Origin: Stenocarpella maydis
Lineage: Eukaryota; Ascomycota; Sordariomycetes; Diaporthales; Diaporthaceae
Reading direction: 5' to 3'
Length of the DNA: 26,440 nt
Assembly (NCBI GenBank): GCA_002270565.1
Contig: NQMI01000270.1
Span: forward strand, 1-26,440
Under the pieces are notes generated by a model. It saw only the letters and a list, made by a program, of their open reading frames with translations, did not search any database and was not told the origin of the DNA. A program made the translations under genes and the position numbers. Shown here piece after piece: positions 1 to 10,856 of this stretch; the stretch's first letter is position 1; the number at the start of each line of letters is the position of its first letter.

Positions 1-1167
1 CCCCCCCCCCGGGGGGGGCGGTCCCAGTGGAAGGTTATTACCAGGGTTACATATTGTGATCTTAATAGTTATGTGTAGATAGGGCAGCCGCCATCAAGTT
101 CTAGCTAGACTCTTGCTTCTTTTCCTATCTCTCGGTCAAATCAAAAGTCTGTTCTGCGTATGTTGTGGACCGTTTGATGGGGCAAGCTGTCGACCACAAG
201 AATATGTCCCGAGCCACTTGATGCGGGACTCATGTGACGTGAAATTCTCCTAGACCGGTCAAGGCATGAGTGGTCCCTGGTGAGACAACGACACGTCTGA
301 TTGACGCCAGACCCTCATTGGCGGCATTTCATCTCGTACCAGAACGCTCTCACGACGTGGTCGAGGCAGAATCCATGCTTTTTGGACAGAGCTAAGCTTG
401 TCCCTCGAGATTGAAGGTTGCAGAACTATGAATTTTGAACACAGGCAGACAGATGGGCGCTTCACATGCCTTGCGGGGATCCAGATCATTGTGCCCACGG
501 AGGGAAGCATCGTGTGACGGATCTAAGCACAGGATGAGAAATTCCCGGCGAGGTTGTGGACGGGAGCGCAGCACAACACATGAGTCCAACAAAGCTGAGC
601 CCGGGGGAGAAAACGTGGTTGGGCTACAGACCCCTGCAAAACCCGCAGCCTTGAGTAGTCTTGCGTCCCGCTTGACACAGCACGCCAAGAAACAACGCGA
701 CGACGACACCAGATGAGAGCAGGAGCAGCCTGTCCCGCGAGACGAGGCGCAACACACGGCCACCAGGCCGGCTCGAAACAAGGACCCTATCTCTTGTTGC
801 GGTTGGCGGCAGCTAAGACGAGATGGGGGCCCTCATGTGGCTAACCGCTTCAAATGAAATATTCCTGCTCCCTTGCTTCCACGTTACTACCAAGACCCAC
901 TGCCAGCAAAGTTTTCGTGTACCCCAAATATGCACATCTCCCGTGTGCGCCTCATGGCGGAAGGGGTCTGTCGCCCACCTCAGGGGGCACAGCGCCGCCC
1001 AAGGCGTACTTGGACCCCAGGGTACACACAAAAGAGAGAAACCGCAGAACCCCCAGCACCAACCCCCAACTGCCATGCCCGAACAGGATGCCTCTCGAGA
1101 CTGGCAAATAGGTGACTCCCCGCATGCGTGTGGATGCGATGGCTTCCCCCCAACGGCACTCCTTAGC
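1..1167. other. Intergenic, no gene recognised
   Basis: I see no supported gene here. Open frames exist on both strands but have no recognisable domain and no matching splice pattern. The window opens with ten C followed by eight G, a homopolymer palindrome that could be real or an assembly-edge artefact. The right end probably contains the 3'UTR of the minus-strand Dap1-like gene. Confidence 0.6.
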
Positions 1168-1870
1168 TTAGCTGGAGGAGGAGGCGGCGGCAGGTTCGTC
1201 GTCGAAATTCGTGGCGCCCTCGACGACACCGACAATGTTGTACCTGTTGGAGAAGAACTTGACCCAGTCGTTGAGCACGCCCTTCTCCTTGTCGGGCAGG
1301 TCCTTCCACTCGGGCGAGACGTCGTCCGGGTTGGTCGAGGTCTTGCCGAGCGCCCTGGAGGCGTCCTTGCCGGCAAAGACTTTTTTCCAGAGCGGCGGGA
1401 TTTGTTTGTTAGCAGCGCTCTCGTGACCCCGTATTGGAGAAGCCCGGGTGTGGACTTACCGTTGTATGAGTTGCCGGGCTGGTACATCTTGTTGCCGGTC
1501 ACATCATATACCTTTCCCTGCGGGGGAATGAGAACCTAAGAGTTTGGACTTTTTATGCGACGAATTGTTCCGTACCTTGATTGCGACGTAGCACTTCGCC
1601 CCTTCCTTGCCTATGAAGTATTGTCAGCGACAATGTGCAGAGGAACTTGAGATTATTACCTGGCCGAGGAACCGCTAAACATGCTCATCGACAACATAAA
1701 GAAGCACTCGGGCGGGGCACATGATTCGGGTTTAGGCACAGAAATGATACTGAAGTCCGAGAGGCAACACAGATATTCTTACCATCAGCTTTGGCAAGCT
1801 CCTCCAGGGAGATAGGGTCGTCCCTGGGAGGGGCAAGCTGCACAGGGTTCTTGGGCTTGAAGTCGGGCAT
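1168..1870 (-). CDS. dap1: Dap1/MAPR-type cytochrome b5-like heme-binding protein
   Basis: The predicted protein has 130 aa from four exons on the minus strand: 1870-1783, 1610-1576, 1517-1460 and 1379-1168 (393 nt, in frame). It is a membrane-associated progesterone receptor (MAPR) protein with a cytochrome b5-like heme/steroid-binding fold. In yeast and mammals these proteins bind heme and support sterol-pathway P450s such as Erg11; that role here is inferred from family. Visible motifs are DDPISLEEL (about residues 17-25), CYVAIKGKVYDVTGN (36-50) and VFAGKDASRALGKTS (61-75), then a C-terminal helix ending NRYNIVG. Tyr59, just before VFAGKDASR, aligns with the heme-ligating Tyr of PGRMC1. 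There is no N-terminal membrane segment, so the protein is probably soluble or peripheral. The tail is Ala/Ser-rich. Introns are 172, 58 and 80 nt; intron 1 contains a possible 15-nt cassette microexon (1660-1674). It is divergent from the Mgr3-like gene. Confidence 0.88.
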
Positions 1871-2340
1871 TTTATTCTATCGGTTTGATGTTTCCTTCCG
1901 GCTTACTTGAGTGTGGCTGGTTCCAAAAGTTCCGAGGTGTAAAAGCGAGGTCAAATATGGAGAGGAGCATACGATTCGTGCTTCTTGTGTGTTCGTTCGG
2001 TGTGTTCGGTGGTTGGGCTGTGTTGATAATGTGGGGCCCTGACGGGACCTCCCTTCAAAGCCGAGGAGCACGGAATGCTTCAGTGGGTGCAGGTGACGAC
2101 GACGAATCGGGCACGCAACAGAGACACTTAGTCAGCAAGCAGGGGTTGGGAGGCACGTCATGGAGCTTCGGCGGGATTGCAGAGCTCCAAGAAAAAGCTG
2201 TATGGTCAATATCAACTTTAGTTCGCGACCCATCTCCGAGCATTCAAACAAATCCAACCACCGCCACCGTCGAACCCGATGCTGGGGCCACCGAGCCAGA
2301 ATCGCTCAAGCCGTAAACCGATGCGATCCAGCGGTCGGCA
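1871..2340. promoter_or_regulatory. Shared divergent promoter region
   Basis: This 470-bp interval separates the start codons of the minus-strand Dap1-like gene and the plus-strand Mgr3-like gene, so it must hold both promoters and 5'UTRs. No clear TATA box was found for either side. An out-of-frame ATG at 2321 begins a 33-codon upstream frame that overlaps the Mgr3-like start. Confidence 0.5.
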
Positions 2341-3924
2341 ATGTCTGCCCTTCACAGCGCGAAGCTTCCCCGGCGCGAGTTGTTTCGCGCCATCCTCGAG
2401 CCACGGCGCTCTCCACTGCTGAACGCGGCCAGGACGGCCAGGAATTCGCGACCTTCTGGGCCTGGCAGCAGAAACACCCTGCCTCAGGCGCAAAATCCCA
2501 GATGCCAAGTGCGATGTGCATCCCATTCGTCCTTCACTCCTCCTGGCCGCCCACCACCGGATGGAAAACACACAGGCAATGCGACCCCGCCGCCGCCACT
2601 TGGGCACATCTTGCGAAGCGCATTGCGCTTGCCCAGTCTCTTCCGCGGGCAGAACCTCAAGACTCTGTTCCGCCAAAGCCCTGAGGAACTTGTCCTGGCT
2701 CTAGCACTGCAAGTCGTATTCTGCCCAGCCACCTCCCTGTCCTGCCTCGCTGACTTCTTATGAGCCAGGCTTGCTGGAGCCGCCGGTGTCATCGGATATG
2801 TCATATACATGTACTTCACCTACTTCTACTCGTCTCAATTCACCAAGTACCCGCCCGAAATCGCGAAGTCCCTGCGACGTGCCCTCCATTACAGCAACTA
2901 CTACGAGGACCCGAAGCTTGCTCTCAAGTATTACAAGCTTGCCATTGAGCAATGCAACGAGCACGGCCTGGATCCCTTCTCAGATGAAGTGCTTGGCATC
3001 AAAATTCAGCTCGCCGCCTGGCTCGAGAGGATCAGCAATGTCGACAATGCGATCCACGTATTGGAGTTGGTATTGACTGAGAACAAGAAGTGGCTGCAGG
3101 TGGCCGAGTCCACACCTGAGAAGCTCCCAAGGGCGCCTCGCCCTGGTACAAAGGTTGGAGAAGGCGAGTCAGAGAAGACCATCACCCAGGAGGACTTCGA
3201 TAATTGGCTCCGATCTTCGCGCACCAGGATCCTGGGAAAGTCAGTGGGGATAAGCACCAAGCTCGGAGAATTATATGCGCACGAGCAGGTTCTACAGCAT
3301 GACGAGGCCCACGAGAGGCTCATGTGGGCTGTCGAGACTGCTCTAGGAGAATTCCGTCGAAGATCTACCGAGGGTGTCAAACCTGGGGAGGGGCCATGGA
3401 TGACGCCAGAAGAAATCGGCGGCGCGCTGGAGTCCCTCGCCCACAGCTACGAACGCAAGTCTGAGTTTGACCTCGCGCTGCCACTGTTCTTCCAAGCGCT
3501 CAGGCTCTGTGAGGACCAGTGCCACATGGCTGTCATCATGAACAACCTTGCTGTTGCCTTTGCTCAGCATCCTCCACGGGCACCCTACGAGACGCTGGCG
3601 GGTATTGTGCCTGGCGAGGGCGCCGCCGCCGCGAAGCCCGTCTCCGATGACAAGTGGACGCGCAAGGAGCTCCTGGAGTCAGGACAGAGATGGGCCAAGA
3701 ACGCCTACCGGCATGCGAAGGAGCCTACCGGGGAGAAGCGAACTCCCGAATGCGACGAGGCCTGTGCCGTTGCTCTCGTCAACCTCGGTGACATTGCAGC
3801 TATGGCAGGCGATGTTACGAAGGCGCGGCGACGGTACGAGCAGAGCATTAAGGTCAGTGAGGAGACCGGCTTCGCGGACGGCGTGGCGCACGCTCGGGCT
3901 GGCCTAGAGCGGCTCGCGAAATAG
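2341..3924 (+). CDS. Mgr3-like mitochondrial inner-membrane TPR protein
   Basis: The predicted protein has 507 aa from exons 2341-2708 and 2769-3924 (1524 nt). An in-frame TAA at 2314 lies upstream, so ATG 2341 is the natural start. The first ~60 residues are rich in Arg, Ser, Ala and Leu with almost no acidic residues, as in a mitochondrial presequence. A proline-rich stretch follows, then one hydrophobic helix at about 117-141 (LVLALALLAGAAGVIGYVIY) that is rebuilt only when the intron is removed. The rest is alpha-helical repeats, including a TPR-like block near YYKLAIEQCNEHG and a typical DPFSDEVLGIKIQLAAWLER segment, with further TPR-like segments near the middle (LALPLFFQALRLCE) and C-terminus (KARRRYEQSIKVSEETG). 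Layout and motifs fit fungal Mgr3-like proteins; yeast Mgr3 is a substrate adaptor of the i-AAA protease Yme1. The substrate role here is inference. Confidence 0.82.
2709..2768 (+). other. Non-canonical GC-AG intron in Mgr3-like gene
   Basis: The two coding blocks are in the same frame but separated by TGA at 2761. No GT donor in the right phase restores a sensible join. A donor reading CT|GCAAGT at 2709 is in phase 2 and matches the acceptor GCCAG|G at 2768. The 60-nt intron carries a CTGAC branch-point-like site about 15 nt before the acceptor. Splicing restores an uninterrupted transmembrane helix. GCAAGT is the strong consensus expected of GC donors. Confidence 0.75.
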
Positions 3925-5143
3925 GGTGGCCTGATGGTCAAGTCCATATCGACGCCGTACTGCACGCGAGACTTCCTTTGCCGCACTGCAAGTCATCAGA
4001 TCCAGATGACTAGGATCGAAGCCGCATCAGAGGGAGAGATTCGACGTTGTCGTCGTTGCTTGCTCGCGACTCGAGCAAAGGCGGTTCCGAGGGCAGTCAT
4101 GGTAAGCGACAAGAGAAGGATCGGACCATGTGAAATATTACACCGGTTCGACCGTATATTGTCAAACACAGTGTACATGCGGCATCAACTGCATGTCAGG
4201 TTATGTGGCTATTTCCTCGAGGCATCCACGATCTGCCCATGGATCCTGCATGGCCGTCAGACCCCTCTGGTCACCGAGGCATGCAGTACAGTGGGGTTCA
4301 CGAAATATCAAAACGGAACACTGGTGCTATTCACAACGCAACCACGGGCCCAAGCACGTGCGCGGCTATTTGCGATCTGCTCGTGCCTAGCATGCAACCG
4401 AGAGTCGTGGCGGTCCCACCCAGAAGTGCGATTCAAGTGAAGACCGAACGCGAGTGTATCCCAGATGGGACCAAATAACAGTCAACGGGCCTCGGTCCCG
4501 GGAATGAAGCACCGGAGAGGGGGCTTGCTTGTGTGAGTGTTAGCCACACCGCTAACCTCAGAAACATTGCCTGCATACTCCAGGGTAGCGCACACGTGCT
4601 GTTCAAGGTTGTGTCTGTCGGCCGGGCCGTGGCGACGAATGGAGCGCAGCTGTGGCTGCAGACCTGCATGGTACCCGTCACTGAGCCTGGCGGTGGACAG
4701 GCGCTGCGTGAGTGTGGGTGGCGGACTGTATAGGGCGTTGTTTGTGAGGGTGGTTGTACGATATCACCTAGCGTATCTATCCATCTCCACTATAATCAAA
4801 TCTGTAGGGTTTTCCCAGAACCCTGGACTCGGTACGGGTACCCGCTTTTCTGTGGCGGTCTTGTTATGGAATGCATCTGGTCCCTGCGTGTAAAATGTGT
4901 AGTGTATACAGAGAGAGGCACGGGGGGGGGGAGACAAAAAAAGGCAAAAAGGGTAGTGTGTTTCGCAAAGTCCTGCGCCTGGCGAGGGTGGCAGGCCGAT
5001 GGCGCCGTTCTTTGGAATCATTTTTTTCGGATGTGGGTTGGTGTCGACAGATTGGGCCCGCCCGCCCGCCGCAGAGTCTGGTCCTCCAGTCACATTGTCA
5101 CAGCACCTCGAACAACCCCAGCCTGGTGGCTCCGCGATCCTAC

Positions 5144-5157
5144 GTACACTAGTGTAC
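5144..5157. repeat. 14-bp perfect palindrome GTACACTAGTGTAC
   Basis: The sequence equals its own reverse complement. A related partial copy sharing CTAGTGTAC occurs about 90 bp downstream (near 5238-5246), in a stretch rich in TAGTGTA repeats. Confidence 0.8.
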
Positions 5158-7842
5158 ATGGTAAGTAGTACACTCCATACTGTGCATATAGATAGCATCT
5201 TTCCGATCTCGTAGTGTGTGTAGTGTAGTGTAATGTACTAGTGTACAGTAGCTTAATCGTGCAGGGTGCGCGCTGCTTGCTGCTGGCCCGCCAAGCGCCC
5301 CGCAATACGGAGTACATGATCAGATACGGGCCAGGGCCTTGTGAACTGGGCGAATCAAGCCACCATGCTCGGCGGCCAATGGCCCGGCCCGTCCGTATTA
5401 TCTCGCGCCAGGGCCAGAAACAAGACCAAGTACATACTGTGTATAGTAGGAGGATGTTATGCATGTGAAATTACCCGCCTATATTAAACACCACCCTTGC
5501 TAGCGCGCCTGTATCTCGTCGACGTCCGCGCTCAAGCCCTCCCCACGATGATTCCTCCCAGCTCAGCCTCGCCGAATGGTGTAGACATGACCGAGTCGTG
5601 GGGCGGAGGAGGAGCCATTGGCGCAGAGAGAGAGAGAGGCCCCTCCCCGGACGGTGGCTGCTGCGCTTGCCCGTGGGTCTCGATCCTGACGCCGCCCAAA
5701 CCTCCCCTCATGCAAGCCACCTTCTTTTTTCCCTGCTCCTGGCCACCACCACACTTTGTTGTCGCAGGCGTGGGCTAAGGCTGAGGCTCTCTCACGTGTG
5801 TAATCGTGGTGGTGGGAGGGCTGACAGCGACGGAACTGCCACATCTGGGAGCGCCGCCGCCCGGGCGGGAGGGGGGGGTGGCCGCCGCTTCAGCTCTTGT
5901 GCAGGAGGGAGGGGGGCCACGGTGCATATTTTGGCGCTGATGCGTTGTTTGGTTCACTGGGGCGGATGCCACAGACCTGGGGGCATCCGCATGTAAGCTG
6001 GGCGGGCTTATAGGTAAGTATCCAGCCTGGGAGAGGGGCCATCTCGTTGTGTAACGTAACCTGGTCTGATTATCACCGCCGGGTGTTCTACAGGCTAGAA
6101 AGAGGTCCTTTTGCTTCGGATGAGTCCACGTGGTCAAGCCCAGGAGTTATCTGGATCGCGAAGGCGTCCTTTTGGCGGTCCTGTGTCACGCCATGGAAAG
6201 CCCAGAATGATGTCTACCGACTGCGTCGGCTATCCGCGGGTCAAAACGTAACAACGTGCTCCCGATTGTGCACGGAGGGTTTGTAGTCCAACGTTGAAGG
6301 AGGAAAAAAAATCCCCTGCTGTGGTTTAGGGACTCATGCACCTGTCCTGCAACCCCCGTCGTCGATCACATACTCCGTAGTGTATTATCCAAGGTGGCCA
6401 AGGGTCCAGTCCAACGGTTCACTGGCCCGAGTGGTTACAGAAAGAGATCGCCGCCGTTCCTCGCACTGCATATGGCCCTAAGAAAGCTTGTCCAGAAGGG
6501 GAGGGGGACGGGGGGGGGGTAGCTTGGTATCTACACTAGGGCACAGAACGCCTGGCGACGGGGGCGCGGAATGGTGGGAACACAGTGCCCGCTACCCGGC
6601 GCTGCACCATGATGATTTGAGAATTGGGGACGGACGGGACGCAGGCGTGTATGGAATTGCTATTGCTCGTGAAGCTGCCTCGCAGCAAACTCGTCCCACC
6701 AAGGAAACAGTTTTCATGGCCTCCCCCAGGCCGAGCATTTTGATTTGCTCGACGCTCAGGTCCTGCTGCTGCGTAGGGTCTTGGTTGTCAAGAGACCCTG
6801 CTGAGCAGCGCGCCACGCGAGCTGGGCTGGGCAACTAATCCTGCCTACTCAAGGTAAGCTCCCTGAGACCGCCGGTGGCGGGCGGCCGTGTGTCTAGATG
6901 CAGACCAGATCTGTATTGCATCCCTGGATCTGGGGGCCCAGGCATTCGGCGGCGTCCGGAGGCGGGGCGGCCCAAGGTGTTTGTCGGTTGGCCTGGTGTG
7001 GCCTGGCCTGGTGGTGGAGGGCGTTTGGCTGCTGCATTGGACAGCTGCCCGGATATGGAAGGACATGTGCTGCCGGGGTGTGGCATCGTGCCCAAAGAGA
7101 CGGCAAACCCCCTGCTGCAGAGGGCCCTTTTGGGGTGGTGTGTGAGATTTGGGATATATCAGGGAAAGATGACTACTGCTTCCACGCTGCAATGCATGGT
7201 GCCTTTCTTCAGCAATCACCGGTAAGATTCTTGATCTCAAGTTCCCTGTGCATGTATACCACCCACCCCCCCCCCCCCGCTGTTCGTGGTGAGGATCATC
7301 AAGGCCAGCCGACAGACAACGTGATTTGCCAGCGAGGCTCTTGGTATGTAGTCTCAAAGCCTGACGGCTTCTTGCAGCGGCCATTTCCCTGGAACCGACA
7401 GCCTCACTTGCTGCGCGGCGTTGCTGACGGCAGGTTGGTTCTGCAGAGCAAAAGGAGGGCCGCCACCCTGATGGGATCATTACAGCATCATAGCCTGACC
7501 GGAGATGATCATACAGAGACGGGCTTTGCATTGATGTCGTGGGGACAGAAAACACTGATGGCCGACAAGTGAAAATTTCAGACGGCGGGCAGTCAAAGGC
7601 CGTGGCGGCGAGACTGACTGCACTGCCATGCCACGATGCGGATGAAGCAACAACTTGCGATCGGAACCCAGCAGGTCGCGAACGGAGGGCTGGTACACTA
7701 TGGCTGTGAGACTTGGTGGGGAGGAACCAATCAGTCGGGTCCTGTCCGTGCGCGGATTTAGAGTTGTCGATCAGCACGGAGTTTGTTTTGCCTCTGGTCC
7801 ACTCTGCAGGGCGGTGGTGGTGCCACTGCACATGGCCTGTCT

Positions 7843-7877
7843 GGTATCTACCTAGGCACACTGGGTAGGTAGATACC
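7843..7877. repeat. Inverted repeat, 12-bp stem and 11-nt loop
   Basis: GGTATCTACCTA at 7843-7854 is exactly complementary to TAGGTAGATACC at 7866-7877. The loop is GGCACACTGGG. The left arm overlaps a TACCTAGG motif that recurs elsewhere in the window. It could form a hairpin in DNA or RNA or be a remnant of a small inverted-repeat element; function unknown. Confidence 0.85.
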
Positions 7878-10056
7878 TGGTCTCACCTATCAGCCCATCT
7901 ATACGGAGTACTACACACATACCTAGAAAGTTAGTCTACCATATTGGGCCCAGGCCTGTCCAGGAACGCGCCGTATCACCAGGCTCACCACCGCGACGCC
8001 AACCTCGTTCTGGCATCGCAGGTGGCGGGACCCACCGGACCCGCGCTTGATCCCCACAGGAGCGGACAATTCTTTCCATGTGATTACACTATATATCTTC
8101 CTCACATCATCTGGTGGCTTGCCCTTCCATTTCGGGTCGGATGCCCTGGGTTCGAGGGCAGGGGGACGTTGTTTTCACGCCCGAGTCCGGAGGATACTCC
8201 AGATGCCCCAGATGCCCCAGATACCCTCCGGCCGCTGTTCGTCGCTGCCTGGAGAGCGAAGAGGCCTTGCCCCGATGCGGAAATTTGGCTCGAAGTGCAG
8301 TCCTTGCTGGTTGGTCTCACTGCTGCCACTGCAAACGACGACGATGCCCGTCCGGGATTTGTTTTCATCATGACTCGGTGCTGCAGCCCAGTCCAGTGGT
8401 CATGCCCCTCCCGAGCCCACCCAACCCACAAGGCGGTTTGCGAGTCCAGTGCTGGGGCAGTATGAGGACCGGACAAAGAAACATGTAGGGCCCAGGGCCT
8501 CGCGATGCTTGATTGGTCGACATGTAATATTGAAGCTACCCCTACAAGATGCCCAGTCAGATCACCAGCGCTGCTGCGACCATGGTTCGACGGCCCGGGG
8601 GCGAAGACCGGGTCCAAATGCCGAACCTGCCAATCAGCCCGGCGGCATGTGCCGTTGACAGGTCAGGGATATCTTCACCCAAAACGTCGGGACGCGATCT
8701 GCAAAAATGGCCCACCTCGACGCTGCTTGGGGACTTGCCGCGTCGATTACGGCCAACGCATACGCACCATGCCCCGTTCGTCCTGCAACGTCGCGTCTGC
8801 GTATTCGGGCCCCGGGACATGGCGAAGCACAGCCCGGCGGCAGGGTCGTGAGCGTCACATTCATGAATCCTGCGACAGGCCTGGTGCCATCACGAGATGC
8901 ACGTGGAGCTGCCCACCCGGGTATTCGTCGAGGAGCATCTGGACGGCGGCTTGGCGTCGACGAGTGGGTATCCGTTGCGTGCTAGGGGGCAAACACGTCC
9001 TCGACCGGCCGCCTGGTGGGTTGTTTGACGACAGGTCGACGGGGAGAGAAAGTAGCGGAGAGACATAGGTTGCATGTCTCGGCGGCGCAGCAGACGCAGC
9101 GGAGTGGCCGTCGAATGGCGGCCCAGGGAGTCAGATTCACACCGTGCGCCGTGTCGTGCATACAGACTGTGCACCCAGAGAACGGGACCCCCTGGGGCGA
9201 CACCCTGGTCACAGCTGTCAGACGTCGTCGGTGTCGCTGGCCCAAGCCTTGCGGGTTTCCGAGAAGCCGACCCTCCCACCTCATGACGTCTTTGCAGCTG
9301 GAGCTCACTCACATGCGTCGGCTCTGGGTTCCCAGGCACGCAGTAGGGTGCGGGATGGGGCCTTGATGTTGGCCTCTGGCAAGGCCAGCCCGGCCAGTTC
9401 CACCCCTATCTAACACTGCACTACACCACCTGGGCATGCAGTGTAGACTGCCAGGCTGACAGGCCCACAACGGGCAGCAGCACGCGCCCGGCGTCTTGCC
9501 TGTGCGAGGACGACTAGGATGCAGTTAGAGCCAGACCAAGTGGAGGCACGGGGCCGCCAGATGTACATGCTTCATTCATGTGCCACCCATCATCCTGCCC
9601 CAGGTTCGTCCTTGCCAGCCCTATCTCGACCATGCGCGTGGGTCGAGGGATGGCCACTGTGTCCCAGGCCACAATATCGGGGGATTAGTGACACCGCAAC
9701 CTTGACTCCATCCTCCCTCCGTGCTGGCAGAGCAGACCACCGATGTAACCAGAGCGGCAGGGTGAAGCCACTGGTCCCGGCTCCGGTCGTCCACCACGCC
9801 AGGACAGCAGTGATTCCCTCAGTTCGCATATGCAGGTGCTGCACCAGCCAGGGCTGGGAAACCTCCCTCCTTGGACACTTCCTGGGCCCTCCCCCGTATC
9901 CGACCACCATCTTGCTATAATACAGGCCCATCGTCCGTCCCCCAGGCCAGCCAACCCCTCCACCCGTCATGTCTCTCACCTCACCTCTCTGCCCACTGTG
10001 ATATTTATAGCCCACCGCCCATAGCCTTCTCGCTCACCCGCCACGCAGCCTATAAC

Positions 10057-10856
10057 ATGGAGGACGTCAGCCTTTTCCTCGACGCCCCGTCGCCATCTCA
10101 TTCATACCTCCATACTTTCAGCGACCAGGACCAATTCCTCGACGCCAGCCGCTCAGACTCACAAAGCTCCGCAGCATCCCCAGTACGTCTGCTCACCCAT
10201 CACCCGGCCCGACCCCATCGCTGATCTCATGCAGTACGACATGGCCTTTTCTCGGGATTTTACAGGCTCGGATACAATGCCAAGCCCAGATGTGGAGGGG
10301 GAGGACGGGAGCCTGTCACCAAGCGAACAAGCATCAACCGCACAGAGCAAGCCCTCCTCCAAGAGGAAGCGAGAGAACAGATACAAGAATGCGCCCCCCT
10401 CAGTCGTGTCGGTAAGTACCGCGCAGAAAACCACAGAGAGCGCCACCATCACATCACCACCACCAAAGGCCACAGCCGAGAAGGCCCCACGCTGATGCAA
10501 GCCTCGCCCACAAACAGCGCCGCCGAGCACAGAACCGCGCCTCGCAGAGGGCCTACCGGGAGCGCAAGGACCAGCGGATCAAGGACCTGGAGCAGATGCT
10601 CAACGACGCCAAGGCGCGCAACGACGTGCTCAGCCAGGCCTACGCCGACCTGCAGGCCGAGTACTTCAAGCTCAAGGCCACGACGGCAAGCGAGCACCAG
10701 GCCCAGCACCGGCACCACCAGGTCCCCACGTCATACCCGGCCGCGGGGCCGCCGGCGAGCCTCGGGGGCTACGTCGACCCGACAATGTCGGCCTTGCATG
10801 TCGGCGCCGACATCGACGCGTACCTCTATCCCGAGGTCGGGGGCTACTCCATGTGA
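10057..10856 (+). CDS. AP-1-like bZIP transcription factor
   Basis: The predicted nuclear protein has 213 aa from exons 10057-10182, 10235-10411 and 10518-10856 (642 nt). All introns are phase 0, with donors GTACGT and GTAAGT and branch sites near CTGAT. The N-terminus is Ser/Asp-rich and probably disordered. A basic patch, SSKRKRENRYKN (about 83-94), leads directly into the bZIP. The basic region is RRRAQNRASQRAYRERK (102-118), with the NxxxxxxxR signature at N107 and R115, close to the fungal Yap/AP-1 type. Leucine-zipper positions are L125, A132, L139, L146 and L153, spaced by seven. The C-terminus is His/Pro/Gly-rich. The third exon boundary falls exactly at the start of the basic region. 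It resembles short fungal bZIPs of the IDI-4/KapC sort, but I cannot assign an orthologue; targets are unknown. It stands alone, with 6.1 kb and 3.5 kb of gene-poor DNA on either side. Confidence 0.87.

Larger units (their letters stand above)
3925..10056. other. 6.1-kb gene-poor interval
   Basis: No recognisable gene. Many frames are open on both strands because the DNA is GC-rich, the longest being a minus-strand frame at 6845-7861, but the translations are low-complexity and match no family I know. Contents worth noting are a 14-bp palindrome at 5144, three TACGGAGTA sites (5306, 6371 inverted, 7902), a 12-bp-stem hairpin at 7843-7877, and homopolymer runs at 4922-4931 (G10), 6510-6519 (G10) and 7266-7278 (C13). 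The right part presumably holds the promoter and 5'UTR of the bZIP gene; an ATATTTATAG stretch at 10001-10010 is a weak TATA candidate. Confidence 0.55.

Noticed and set aside
6845..7861. Long minus-strand open frame (338 codons)
   Set aside because: Its translation is low in hydrophobic pattern, rich in Ser/Arg/His/Pro and matches no family I know; frames are open on both strands here because of GC content, and it runs across a poly-C tract.
8196..8225. Possible CRISPR-like or functional tandem array (AGATGCCCC)
   Set aside because: Only two to three short imperfect units without spacers; ordinary slippage repeat in a eukaryotic genome.
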